From: Rhynchopus sp. YZ270_cl-10
Taxonomy: Eukaryota; Euglenozoa; Diplonemea; Diplonemida; Diplonemidae
DNA length: 64,000 nucleotides
Assembly: GCA_964035575.1 (NCBI GenBank)
Contig: OZ037841.1
Span: 1,798,001 to 1,862,000, forward strand
Direction of reading: 5' to 3'
Part shown: positions 20,701-31,914 of the stretch, piece after piece
How positions within the stretch are numbered: the first letter of the stretch is position 1
Layout: each line of letters opens with the position of its first letter
Position numbers and translations under genes: made by a program
The notes under the pieces: model-generated
Seen by the model: only the letters and a program-made list of their open reading frames with translations
Databases searched by the model: none
What the model was told of the DNA's origin: nothing

Positions 20701-22690
20701 GGATGTTTTCCCTCCTCGTTTTACTTCATCGATAATTATGTGCTTGCTTTCCCTTTGAGACACTATTTTTTAACGGAACCTCCGAGGCCATGGTACCTTG
20801 GGGTAAATCTTATAGCTTGTCTGGTGTGGATGTAAGAGACATTCATTCATCAGACAAGTTTCTTTCTTTTCTTTCCATTTTTTTCAAACAACCCGCTCGT
20901 TTTTCACAGAGGACATTGACGCGTTTTTTTTTTTCAATTCAAATATTCTGTTTTTATTTCCTCCTTGTTTTCCTCCTCTTTTTTCCTCTTATTCTTTTGT
21001 GTGTCTGTTCTCAAGTTGTGACCTGAGCACGGACAGGCTTAGGTTCATTTCTCTTTTCTTCTTTGGGTTGTTGTTTGGTTAATTCTCTACAGCAAACCCT
21101 AATGCTTTTGTGGATATGTTATAACTGACGAAAGGCAAAATACCGTGTACAGAAATAGGCTTGGGACTTACTAAATTTTGGGAAATTATCCGCCCCTTTT
21201 TCAGTACCTGCGTCCCAGAGGCGTTTGCACTATCAACTTCACTTTTTTGCCATTTCCCAACCCCTCGGTACAGGCCCAACCTATCTACCGTACATAGTAG
21301 CAACCACTGGACACATCACTGCGATGGGTGCTCTGGGAAGCCTTGTTCACAAACATAACACACAAAGCCTACTTCCCGCGACCTCCTTGTCTTCTCTTAG
21401 ACACCAAAGGTTTTTCACTAAAAACCAAAAAAGGTTGTGTTTTTTTTTTGCGTGACTCCTCTCCTCTCTGTACCTCCTTGTCTTCTTTTTAAGGTGCCCC
21501 AACGCAAGGCTTAGGTTCATCTTACAATTTTTGTTCGTGAGAGTCCATTTTTTCCGTGATAGTTTCAATACTACCTGCTTTACTTTTTATGTTTTTTTTT
21601 TTTTTTTCATTTTCAACCAACGCGTGTTCCAGACACTTCATGAGTCTCTGGGCGTTCGACCAGGGGTTATCCCGGGTTATCCCTTGACCATCACAAACTG
21701 GTCCTCTGTTGGGCTGCTTGTGCTATTATATTAAAGGTGGGTACCCCACCTCTCAACCTTTTTCTAAACGAAGGTGAAGTAAATGATTTGGCTTGTGGTT
21801 TTACTTATGGCACCACCGTTGGCTTACAACAGTGAAACCAACAAGTCAAGTCATTTACTTCATCGTCGTGTACAACGGACATCTTCAATTCTTGTCAATT
21901 CTTCAAAAATTCACCTTTTCCCCCCATTAATAGAGATGTGCTCTTCGTCAATGAAGTGCACACAAATATATATTTGTCCTTTTTTTCCTCAATGATTTCA
22001 ATTCTCCTGAATGCTACCACCATTTGTTTGGGTAAAATATGTGCCCTGGGCTTAGATGTTATACTAGGAATGCCGTGAAGGGGTAGGGGCCAGATTCCCC
22101 TAATATTAGAGCACAGAGCGAAGCATACGTTCTCACACTTCGGTGTCTCTTGAGGTTCATTTGCCTTGCCTGGCAGATCACATTTTTTTTAAAATCACCT
22201 CCCCCTCTTTCTCGGTACGTTATTTCCATTTTTTTTTGTCTTTCAATTTTTAATGGTTGGTGGTGCAGGGACGGTTGCCACTATGCCCCGGTAAAAGAAA
22301 CTGTTGTGCGAAGAGGGGTAATAGAAGTGACGTTGCTAACGGGAGATTGCCCCGCTGCTCTTTTTTTTTTCTTAATTTTTCAAATCAGCAGCGTTGTCTT
22401 TTATTCCCAAAGAGGCGGCCTAAGAACTAGAAATATCAAAGGAAAACAAAAAAATTGCCCCAAAAAGGAACAAAAAAACATCTGTGATTTGCTTTCCTTT
22501 TTTACCGTAAAGAGAAAGTATACCATTGAATTCAATTTTTTTAACGGGATAGTGGAAAAAGGTGCAAACCACTCTTGTTTCCATTTTTGACTTACACTAT
22601 TCTCTCTCTTTCCGTTCTCCTTTCTAACTCGTGTTTCCTATTTATCCTCGTATTTTCCTCATCTCTTTTTTTTTTTTTGTACTCAGGTAG
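17790..22690. other. Repeat desert: T-rich spacer without supported genes
   Basis: Almost continuous T-rich sequence. Recognisable items: a phrase GGAGCGTATTGCAGTAATA followed by TTACACACTTTACGCACA (17884-17950), repeated at 31055-31115; a hairpin at 18724-18775; hairpin-motif copies at 21019-21050 and 21494-21525. ORFs are short, T-run-encoded (Phe/Leu/Ser-rich) and unsupported. One 61-codon minus ORF at 18889-19074 has somewhat balanced composition but no identity. Confidence 0.45.
18724..18775. other. Stable hairpin, 14-bp stem with inner 5-bp stem
   Basis: TGGTGCGGTCAGCA (18724-18737) pairs with TGCTGACCACACCA (18762-18775), 13 of 14 positions. Inside, AACCC and GGGTT can also pair. It could be a structured RNA, a terminator-like hairpin or a foldback relic. 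Confidence 0.4.
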
Positions 22691-23110
22691 CTACGTAGCC
22701 TTCAGGGAGGCAATCGTGTGCTAATACAGAAAGTATCAGTCAAGGCTGTCCTTACAGACGCATGCCAAAGCGGCCGCCACATGGGTGTGGACTTAAGATT
22801 GAAGTTTCATCATTGTACTAGCCCAGGGAGGGTTCCCGGCTACCGGCGAGGTCTCTTCCAATCCGTTCCCTAGTTTCCTAGGGGGGCCTCCTTGGCTTCA
22901 CTGGCTAGGGCTCTGCAGGTCCCTCCACACATGTTGTGTGCCTGCCTTCAGCACCCAGGGTAGCATACCCAGCACCTTTTACCCTCAGGTCAGACCTTCA
23001 TAGAGTTTCAGGAGGAGTGCCACAAAAGGGCCCCCGGATGCAATTTAACGTCCAGCCCAGGACGTGGTGACGAGGGTGAGGAGCTCTTTTTGAGTCACGC
23101 TTTTAAATGA
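22690..23110 (-). repeat. GC-rich dispersed repeat, family W, minus-oriented copy
   Basis: An island of about 55% GC inside AT-rich DNA. Its minus strand contains CCTGGGCTGGACGTTAAATT and GAAACTCTATGAAGGT, which recur on the + strand at 60075-60135. Its far end on the minus strand, CAGCCTTGACTGATACTTTC followed by TGTATTAG, recurs at 38575-38600. No ORF spans it. It could be the tail of a non-LTR element, a SINE-like unit or a structured RNA. Confidence 0.55.
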
Positions 23111-23159
23111 TGACCAAGGATAAGATGCCATGGTCAAGATGCTGTCTTTTGTACAGAGC

Positions 23160-24319
23160 ATATGGGTCGATTTCAAACCCCCCCCCCCCCCAAAAAGTTC
23201 TTTTTTGTCTTTTTCATGATATAGGCAGTTTTTTTGCAGTCTGAGGTCCGGAACCGCCCCAAAAACGATTTTCTGGGAGGTTTTGGGTGGTTTTGGGGCG
23301 AAATGGACCTTTTTTGACCATTTTTATGGTATTTTTAGGCTGTTTTTGGCCCTTCTTCTTACACAGCCTATTGGGGGTCAAAATAGCTATTTTTGACCAA
23401 AAAACACAATTTATTTGACGCCAGGAGGCCTCCGTTGGCCCAAATATATCCCAAAAATGGGCTGTGAGCCCAATCCGACCTGTTTTGGGCACATTTGGCA
23501 CTTTTCTTGGTGCTTATTTGATGTTTTTTGGTCAAAAATAGCTATTTTGACCCCCAATAGGCTGTGTAAGAAGAAGGGCCAAAAACAGCCTAAAAATACC
23601 ATAAAAATGGTCAAAAAAGGTCCATTTCGCCCCAAAACCACCCAAAACCTCCCAGAAAATCGTTTTTGGGGCGGTTCCGGACCTCAGACTGCAAAAAAAC
23701 TGCCTATATCATGAAAAAGACAAAAAAGAACTTTTGGGGGGGGGGGGGGGGGGTTTTGAAATCGACCCATATAGGCAGTTTTTTTGCAGTCTGAGGTCCG
23801 GAACCGCCCCAAAAACGATTTTCTGGGAGGTTTTGGGAGGTTTTGGGGCGAAATGGACCTTTTTTGACCATTTTTATGGTATTTTTAGGCTGTTTTTGGC
23901 CCTTCTTCTTACACAGCCTATTGGGGGTCAAAATAGCTATTTTTGACCAAAAAACACAATTTATTTGACGCCAGGAGGCCTCCGTTGGCCCAAATATATC
24001 CCAAAAATGGGCTGTGAGCCCAATCCGACCTGTTTTGGGCACATTTGGCACTTTTCTTGGTGCTTATTTGATGTTTTTTGGTCAAAAATAGCTATTTTGA
24101 CCCCCAATAGGCTGTGTAAGAAGAAGGGCCAAAAACAGCCTAAAAATACCATAAAAATGGTCAAAAAAGGTCCATTTCGCCCCAAAACCTCCCAAAACCT
24201 CCCAGAAAATCGTTTTTGGGGCGGTTCCGGACCTCAGACTGCAAAAAAACTGCCTATATCATGAAAAAGACAAAAAAGAACTTTTGGGGGGGGGGGGGGG
24301 GTTTTGAAATCGACCCATA
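23160..24319. mobile_element. Foldback element, tandemly duplicated
   Basis: Two units of about 600 and 550 bp. Each is itself an inverted repeat: arm starting (A)TATGGGTCGATTTC, then a C run, then a segment with CTGAGGTCCGGAACCGCCCC, a middle with CCAAATATATCCC, and the same arm inverted, ending GAAATCGACCCATAT. The second unit lacks the outer 55 bp of its left arm and is joined at ATATAGGCAG. The outermost ends are GGGTCGATTTC and GAAATCGACCC, flanked by ATAT on both sides. No transposase frame is visible; ORFs here read the same arms in different directions. Confidence 0.7.
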
Positions 24320-24321
24320 TG

Positions 24322-24404
24322 ATTGGTGCTTTCGGAAGTCGGTCAACGACCTGTCGGCGACCTGTCGGCGACCTGTCAATATCGACCCCTCCCGGAGCAC
24401 CAAT
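24322..24404. repeat. 83-bp mini-element with ATTGGTGCT ends, family Z
   Basis: ATTGGTGCT (24322-24330) and AGCACCAAT (24396-24404) bound a core of repeated CGACCTGTCGG units ending in CAATATCGACCCCTCC. The same core and ends appear, far apart, at 61839-61890 and 63180-63231, so this copy may be an internally deleted form. Confidence 0.6.
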
Positions 24405-26079
24405 GATCTGATTTTTTTTCAATACGTTGTCGTTGTGCCACTGCACCACACCGCCACCCGATTTTCCGAACGTTGTGGGTTTTTTGTGAGTGTACGCCCA
24501 TAGCGGCCATCGTTGTTCATTTTATTAATGCGTGTCCCGTGTCTTATTAGCTTCACATTTATCCGTTTCTTTAACTTTCGTTGGGCATCGAAACCCGAAG
24601 TGTACAACTTCACGTCACGACTTTTTTCTGTGCAAAAGCCTTTGGATAATTTACTTTCCAGGAGCTTTTTTCCCCTTTTTTCTTGTACATTTTCTTTCAT
24701 TTTTTGTGATTTTGTTTTGCCACTCCTCGCTTGCACAGCGAGTGTTTTTTTAAAGCACAAAGTGTATTTTTCTAAGATGCACAGGACGTTCATCTTTACA
24801 GTTTTGTTGCTCTTCATTTATTTTTTTAAATTCCGGTGATATCTGCTTTCATATTCTTTCAAACAACTGTACGGATGGAACCTGTAGAAGGATACGCTGC
24901 AATACTTTTTAAAAAGAGTTATTTCTTCACCCCCTATCCCTTCTTGCATTCTCTCCTCCACATTAGCAATGTGGCTCTCCTCAACAAACTTAGCGATCGT
25001 GGTGTGCTTTTGCAACACGGTCGCAGATACGCCATATCAAAGCAGTCTTTTTTCGTTTTGAACTTTTCCTTTTTTTCGCGTCCTTTTTACGCTTTCCTCT
25101 ATTTTGCGTTGTTTCTTTTTACGATTGTGATCAAAAGGTGACTTAAGCAAGAGGCTCTGGTATCATCTTCAGCTCTTCTGATGGCTCCATGTCTTCCATC
25201 TTTCGAGTACTATCCCGCTGTGGATTTCTTTGAACGAACTTCGAAAGCGAAAAAAGAAAATAAAAGAAGTAAAAAAAATGCAATTCACCCCATCCCTCCG
25301 AATTCTCATGGTATTTTTTTTTTATGTGTGGCTGGGCCGAATAATATAGTGTAACTTTAGTACTTTTGTGTACATCAAAAAGGGGTTTTCAAACATTGAG
25401 TTGTGTACATTTTTTTCCCATGCATGCAGGGTGACCGGGTTTCCGGTTTTCTCCTGCAGCAACATGGTGGTGAAAAACCGGTTTTCTGGCGAAAACTTGG
25501 GAAAATATTTTTTTCACCGCCTTAGTGACCTACCCACAATTTAATTTTTGACTCCCCCAAAAAATAAAGTGTACCTTTAGTACTTCTACTTCGTAAGTAC
25601 TGTTTTAGGGGTGTTTCCAGCCACACCAATTGAGTATTTTTTTTGTAGCTCAAAACTCAAAATAAATTATTGTCACACCCACTCAACCAAAAAAGAAGAA
25701 CAAAAAATAAATAGCCTACTTCCTTTCCTCACCCACTTCTTCCACATTCTGTCATCTTACAAAAGACATGGTGCGCCAAGCCCAATACACCCGCCCCATG
25801 TCGTTAGCCTGGGTCCCATTCGTTTAGTAGTCACGTTGCTAAGGTGCGATCACCCCTGGGACTAAGAGAAGCAGGAGTCGTTCACTCAGTAGTTCATACA
25901 CCCAAACCCACAATACGAATCTTCCACTCTACAGATACACAACCGCTCTTTCGTTTGTAATTCTTTTTCGTTCCAACACACATCAACCGAGTTATTTTTC
26001 TTTTTTTTTGCTGTTCTTTCTTTAGCTCTACTAAGCTTGACTTAGCTCCTTTCTTTTGAACCCATCAAAAATATACCAC
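24405..26079. other. Spacer before the first receptor copy
   Basis: No supported gene. It contains repeat family Y (24945-25140), which matches 30160-30420 through CTCTCCTCCACAT, TTAGCAATC/G and GTGTGCTTTTGCAACAC phrases; a hairpin motif copy (25139-25170); and two direct repeats of AGTGTAACTTTAGTACTT type at 25350 and 25568, about 220 bp apart. The T-rich stretch before 26030 ends in TTTCTTTAG, a splice-acceptor-like site. Confidence 0.5.
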
Positions 26080-29034
26080 ATGATGACAACGAGAACCTCG
26101 TCATGGTGCACACAACAGCTGTCCCTTCTCCTCCTCCTTGCCTGCACGACAGTCCCACCTGCAGCAGGGGTGCCACAGCAGCCGATCAGAGTCATGGCAG
26201 TGCTCTCCACCCAGACACCCGTCACCCCACACGGTGCATATGGTCCAGTGTCAGCCTGCATGCAGATCACACCTAGCTGCAAGGGCGGGCTTCCTCCACT
26301 TCACGCATGGCTGCGGCAGCAGCGGTCTGACGCACGAGGCAGCGTCTTCCTCACTGGACCTGACACCAAAAGTCGTTTCATTCTTTCGTACCCTTCGCAG
26401 TATCTTTTCAACCTTGAAGCCTGGCGACGACTTGGTGTTGACTTTGGAGTGCTCCAAGACGAAACGTTTGTGACGATGGACGGTCGTGCTGATGTTGCGA
26501 TACAGTTCCTGGAGGCGGCTCACGTTCCCATGATTGCGTCAAGCATGATGTCTGACAACACATTTACTATGTTCTACGGTCTCACCGAGCGGATTCACTA
26601 CAAAACCATTGATGGTGTAACTATCGCGACGATTACACTCTGGTCTGATGTATGGCAGGGAGGCACATTTGGCTTCTTCCGTCACGCAGTCATCCTTCCT
26701 GTTGTCTGCAAACGTGCCCGTGCACGTGGTGCACAACGTATCGTTGTCTTCATTTCTGGTTCCACCTCCGGTGCTGACGACCCCACCATCTACTCACAGT
26801 ACGACATTGATGTTGCGGTATTTACCTTGTTCGCTGGAGAGACCATCAAAACCAATGGGACGACCATATACAGGACAGGGCCTGATTATGGACTGCTGTC
26901 GGTGAGCCTTGTGCAGGATGGTGCAGTGTGGACGGATTCGTTTGAGGCAATCAGTCTCAACACACCACCTGCAGGATACGACACGGCTGTGTTTGCTGCG
27001 GACCAGGCCTGGGCACAGCTCGCGTTGGACCAGGCGAATGCGAACAACGTTGCTCTCACTGTGTCCACTGCAGCGCTTGACCCGTCCACTGGCCCAGACG
27101 GTGCTTATCTCTGTGCCCTGTACGAATGCCACATGGGACGTATGGGGTGTGATGCAATATATGAATGGGCCACATGGGCCGATGTGGTGGTAACTGTGGG
27201 TGGGTCCTTCAGAGGTCCTGGGTGGCCGGCCGGCCCAGTGACGAACGGCGACATCTATGCGGGGAACCCGTTCACAGATTTGATGTGCACACAGAACTAC
27301 ACAGGTCCAGGGTTGTTGCGTATTTTGGAGCAGGGTCTCAACTTCACAGCTTCTGACGGGACGAAGCCTGAAGGTGCAAGCCATTCGTACCTGCAGGTGG
27401 CGGGGTTGCGATTCAGGTACAACACACTCCTGCCGCGGCAGCAGCGTGTCACGGCGGTGGAGGTCTTTGACAAGGAGCTGGAGGAGTACGTTCCCTTGAG
27501 CAGACGCCGCACCTACTCGGTGGTCACCATCCAGCACCTCCTCCGTGGTGCTGACGGCTACGGAGACAGTCTTGGCGACCACCAACCAGGCTCACAGGTG
27601 TGCCACACGAGCACCACAATTGAGGTGTTCATTGCCTACCTGAAGCGCCAGAGCACCTACACACCACACATTGACGGGCTCTCTATTAACGACTTCAGCG
27701 GGACATGGATGAACCTCTTGAACAAGACACGTGAGGACTGCACAGTGGACGAACGCTTCTTGGCTGAGTGGAGCGACTGCGAGCCGTGTGAGCCAGGCTT
27801 CTGGCATCCCAACGTTGAGAGTGAGTTCTGTGTGGAGAAGCTTGCGACTGTGAAGGAGTCAGGAGACGGTGCGCCTATTGGTTTGATTCTTGGTGTCGTG
27901 TTTGGTGTGCTTGTGCTGCTTGCGATTCCTGTTGCGTGGAAGATGACAGAGAAGCAGCGCCGCATCAACGCACTCTTCAACAACAACAAGATTGCTGAGG
28001 AATGCGCCGTTGCGGTTGTGGAGCTGCGTCTCTCGGACCTGGATTACTTACTGGAGCTGGACAACCCGAACAAAATCCAAGCAGCCTTCATCTCCATTGT
28101 GAAGCAGCTGAAGGTGTACATGGCGTTCATGCCAAAGACTCTCCTTGCTGACCGCCAAGACGCGAATGATTCCACCAAGAACGACTCAGCGGCAGCATCT
28201 GACAGTTCGTCTAACTATAGCAAGTCGTCTGGTCAGTCACGCCAGAAAGATCAGGTCAGGCAAGCAACAAACTTCACAAAGCGCAAAAGCATTTCGATGT
28301 TGTGCCTGAACAGCAGAAACCACACTGCACTCTGCGATAAGTCGGACAGTGCAGGTGTGGTGCACACAGCACTGATTGAGAACTTCACCTTCACTGTTGC
28401 GACACACAAGGGTGTGTCCGAGCCTATGTGTGGCGACCGCCTTGTGGCATCGTGGAACACTGCCATCGACCGTGCGGGGCACTCCGCGTTGTCGTGTGCC
28501 GCAGCACATGCATTGGTTGAAAAGCTCACAGACCCGAACACAATGTCATTGCCCGACGGGTCAGTGATCACACCGAACATTGGAATTGCTTCAGGAAAGG
28601 GACTCTTTGGTTTGTTTGGCGGCACGGCAACAAAGAAGTACGACGTTATCGGGAAGGTGCTGCCGTCTGCAACGATTCTGATGCTTCTGAACAAAGAGCA
28701 CGAGACGCACATCCTCGTCACTGCGAAGGTTGCAGAGGCTGTGGGCTCTCTTTACTTTTTGCGCATTGTGGACTACGTGCACTACGCGAAGCTGGATCGG
28801 GCGAGCTTTATCTTTGAGCTGTGTGAGCGCAAGGAACAGGATGAAGGTGACGAGTGGATGTACACATTGGACTCACACGACAGACGTGACCCTTACCTTG
28901 TATGCAACGATACATGGAGGCTGCTGGTCAAGGAGGGCAGACTCCCGAAGCAGGAAGCAGGGATGAGTGAAAAGCTGCTCTCGATAGTGAACCCGAACTA
29001 CGTAGCACCGTGCGCTTCGCTGAATCTCTTGTAA
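26080..29034 (+). CDS. Receptor copy 1: 5'-nucleotidase-like ectodomain, TM, pseudo-cyclase domain
   Basis: 984 residues from the paired Met at 26080, shared by all copies. A signal peptide (1-31) ends near PPAAG. Residues about 34-560 align with UshA-type 5'-nucleotidases: metallophosphatase-like part, then the C-terminal domain with GGSFRG, NGDIYAGNPF, LQVAGLRFRY and LLRGADGYGD. The metal motifs are changed: DxHG is gone, GNHE reads LQDE, and GHSH is absent. A CEPC-containing juxtamembrane loop precedes one helix (about 601-620). Inside come a helical segment, a Ser-rich linker (about 690-725) and a class III cyclase-like domain. There the first metal Asp is Asn744, the second (Asp786 in CGDRL) is kept, and the GDxVN motif reads Gly858-Lys-Val-Leu-Pro862. 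Probably a plasma-membrane receptor with two non-catalytic enzyme folds. Residual or altered catalysis cannot be excluded. Confidence 0.8.
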   Translation: MMTTRTSSWCTQQLSLLLLLACTTVPPAAGVPQQPIRVMAVLSTQTPVTPHGAYGPVSACMQITPSCKGGLPPLHAWLRQQRSDARGSVFLTGPDTKSRFILSYPSQYLFNLEAWRRLGVDFGVLQDETFVTMDGRADVAIQFLEAAHVPMIASSMMSDNTFTMFYGLTERIHYKTIDGVTIATITLWSDVWQGGTFGFFRHAVILPVVCKRARARGAQRIVVFISGSTSGADDPTIYSQYDIDVAVFTLFAGETIKTNGTTIYRTGPDYGLLSVSLVQDGAVWTDSFEAISLNTPPAGYDTAVFAADQAWAQLALDQANANNVALTVSTAALDPSTGPDGAYLCALYECHMGRMGCDAIYEWATWADVVVTVGGSFRGPGWPAGPVTNGDIYAGNPFTDLMCTQNYTGPGLLRILEQGLNFTASDGTKPEGASHSYLQVAGLRFRYNTLLPRQQRVTAVEVFDKELEEYVPLSRRRTYSVVTIQHLLRGADGYGDSLGDHQPGSQVCHTSTTIEVFIAYLKRQSTYTPHIDGLSINDFSGTWMNLLNKTREDCTVDERFLAEWSDCEPCEPGFWHPNVESEFCVEKLATVKESGDGAPIGLILGVVFGVLVLLAIPVAWKMTEKQRRINALFNNNKIAEECAVAVVELRLSDLDYLLELDNPNKIQAAFISIVKQLKVYMAFMPKTLLADRQDANDSTKNDSAAASDSSSNYSKSSGQSRQKDQVRQATNFTKRKSISMLCLNSRNHTALCDKSDSAGVVHTALIENFTFTVATHKGVSEPMCGDRLVASWNTAIDRAGHSALSCAAAHALVEKLTDPNTMSLPDGSVITPNIGIASGKGLFGLFGGTATKKYDVIGKVLPSATILMLLNKEHETHILVTAKVAEAVGSLYFLRIVDYVHYAKLDRASFIFELCERKEQDEGDEWMYTLDSHDRRDPYLVCNDTWRLLVKEGRLPKQEAGMSEKLLSIVNPNYVAPCASLNLL

Positions 29035-31512
29035 CAACGTTACTACTCGATACCAGATCACACCAGCGAACACCGGCTACAATAGCCTCTTCTTTTATTG
29101 TTTGCGTGAGGCCGAGGTCCGCCTTGTCACTTTTTTTACGTGGTGAAGAGTACCACCGGCATCACCTCGTCTATGTGTGCACGAGGCTGCCACTCTACAG
29201 TGTGCTGTATGTGTATACGTTGTTCAGTGTGTCTTAAATAGCGATCAGCGCACCTGCCATCCCGGGCGTGTTGTGTATACGAAAGGGTTTTTGATTTCAA
29301 GTAGCCTTTGTTTTTCTTTTCTTAACGTACCCTGCGTAGCCTGCGCTATTCTGTGTCGCGTAGGTTATCCCCATCCCCAGTAATTAGGTGAGGTCTGAGG
29401 ATAGTTAGCAGATGCTGCACCCCGTTCGCTACGGTATGGTGGGTCAGCTGCATCAATAGCTATTCCTCTTTTTCTTCTTCTTCAGTTATGGCAGGGTTTC
29501 CACAATCGTGAAGATGTTCATCAAAAAACGAACGGAAAAAAAGGGGGGTTTACACCACAGCAAAAAGTTGTATTTTACACTGTGGTTACAAAGCTTTTTT
29601 GAAAAAATAGGATATATAGTGGAGGACACTCTAGGTGGCTACACTAACACAACCAAGTATTCAAAATAGGAAAACTCCCGAAAATAGGTTCGTCACCTTT
29701 GGGAAACCCTGTTCATGGTGACTAAGTAAGTTGTCGTGCTTAGATGCATACCATCTTTTCTTGTTCTCATTCTTCACAAAGTAAGAGTGTGTCAATTTTG
29801 CTTTCTTTCTAAAAGGGATTCTTTATTTTGCTTTACCATTTCAGCTTAGCTTCATCTTACCAACTTTTCTCTCCACAACTGGAGGGCTATCTTCCCTTGC
29901 CGCGTGCTCGAGGCAAATCACTGTGTTTAACAGTTACCTACAACACAAGCAAAGTGACGACATCCCGAACATGCCGTCTCGGCGCTGCAGAGGGGGCTTC
30001 AGCTGGTGTTCACGCACAAATAGTGGGGCATGTGTGCACGTGTTCAGAACTACTTTCTTTTCAAGGTTCTATTCATTGATGTGCCCAATGAAGAATGAAG
30101 AGTTGGTAAGTTGAACCTTGAATGCTGTCATGAACCCATTTCACCCTCCCCTCCCCCTCGAGGCTCTCTCCTCCACATGAACAATGTGGCGTTCGGTGCT
30201 CTCCTCACATACTTAGCAATCGGGTGTGCTTTGCAACACTGTTGAGGATGTGCATGTCAAAAGCCTTGTTTTTGCTGCTATTTTCTTTTTTCCTTTTGCG
30301 CCTTTTTGTCACGGACGTCTCATTGATGGGACATCCTTTTAAGAAGGCACCTTTTTTTACTCATTCGTGTTTGATGTTTTTGTTCTTTATGCATGTGTAC
30401 ATTGTAGTGTTTGCAAGTTTGAGAAAATATATCCGTTTCGCTTGATCAGATCTCGACCGTTTGTTGCATTGCACGCTTCCACTTTTTTTTTTTTTTTTGA
30501 AAAAATTGATTGTTTCCAGCACACGCGGACTGTGTCAGTGTGTGATGGTATATGATTATTGCCTGAAGTACAGAAAAATGGGAGTGTCGGTGGCGGAGCA
30601 CAAAAGAGGTAAAATGAAAAACATATCGGGTGGGGTCTCTGATCTAATCTGTGCGACGAATATATTTCCCCTATCACGCCATGTTTGGCCAGGGCCTCTC
30701 CAGCGCGTCAGTTGCAAAATTTTTGATAACTTGTGATCCCCGCCAACCCACACTCCCTATTTGTCCAAAAATTAGTTCACCAAAGGTTCCTGGCGAAGCC
30801 ACGGTACGCAACATTTCAAAAATTGCGCTTAAAAATTGCACATTAGTCAAACTATGTTATGGGAAAGGTGGGATACTTGCGCCGCAGGCGCACAGTTCGT
30901 TACTTTTTTCCTTTTGCCACCTTCTTTTTTCTCACTTCTTGTTGGGTTCCACGAGCTCCGTCCGTCAAATGGTGGGGTCACAACGCGTCGCTTTTATTCT
31001 CAACGATTTTTTTTCAAACCCAATTTTTTTGGACCAAATTAAAGAGGTTTCCGGAGCGTATGGTGCAATACAAATATCACAGAATATACATTACACACTA
31101 TACGCACAAACAAAACGTCAGGAAACGACTCACACTGCCATTTTATTCACTGCTTGTGTATCGCGTCTTTTTAATTTTTATGCATGACTAAGCACATGCA
31201 GCTTAGGTACATCTGACCAACGTTTATCTTTATTTTTGCGAGAAAAAAAAATACATCATCATTTTGTTTATTTCCAGTGGACAACCAAACGGTGTTAAGA
31301 GCAGGGCTTGCTTCTGCAGGAACTTCAATCGCGAAGTTTTCAGTTTTGGCAGTAACAAAAAATGCTCAACTCAAAAGCGACACTTGTTTGGGATATCCAA
31401 ATATGCAGTTGAGGAGCAGCACCAACACAGCTTCCTCGCTTCTTAGTGTTGCTGGCAGCTCCAGGAGGAAAGCCAGCATTTTAAAGTAGTTTTTTTTATC
31501 AGACACCTTCAT
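29035..31512. other. Spacer between receptor copies 1 and 2, left part
   Basis: No supported gene. Contents: hairpin motif copies at 29719-29750, 29842-29865 (half) and 31185-31225; repeat family Y at 30160-30420; the palindromic core GCGCCGCAGGCGC near 30880; a copy of the 17884-17950 phrase at 31055-31115. A 60-70-codon ORF pair at 31264-31489 has balanced composition but no identity. Confidence 0.45.
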
Positions 31513-31914
31513 CAGGGGCTTATATATTTTGTAAAGGTTTTGGGGGAAATTTGGGGTGGTCCGAAGAATTGACAGCACGGTGACCACAATCGGTTTTTCC
31601 CGTAAGGGACCCCTTACAACCTCAGGGAGGGTTGCGCCGCAGGCGCATGGTACGCTACTTTTTTTCTCTCGCCATGCTGCATGCTTCCTTTTGCTTCGGC
31701 GTTTGACCAATTGAGTCGCGTGCTGGCTGTGACGGGGTCACGTCTTCATGAAGTCATTTCTGGTCACTCTCAGAGGACTCTCGAGGCTCGTGTGAGGTAC
31801 TAAAAAACCCCTATTTCCCCCCAAGAATTATCATTTTTTTTGGACGAAGAACTGTTAATGCCTGGTGAAAACCTGGTCAGGTTGACCAGGACGTACCTTA
31901 TATATAAGCCCCTG
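31513..31914. mobile_element. Probable hAT-like MITE with CAGGGG ends
   Basis: 402 bp between CAGGGGCTTATATAT (31513-31527) and ATATATAAGCCCCTG (31900-31914). Flanking octamers are ACCTTCAT and ATATTCAT, six of eight identical, consistent with an aged 8-bp duplication. The inside shares GCGCCGCAGGCGC plus GGTACG with the element at 17234-17781. A minus ORF (31366-31710) overlaps the left end and has no recognised product. Confidence 0.55.

Noticed and set aside
23214-24264. Four similar ORFs (95-115 codons) in the foldback element
   Set aside because: They read the same inverted-repeat arms in both directions, contain homopolymers and have no recognisable domain.
26080-29034. Calling the receptors active receptor adenylate cyclases
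   Set aside because: The first metal Asp, base-selecting Asp, transition-state Asn and the Arg after it are all replaced in every copy, so catalytic activity should not be assumed from the fold.
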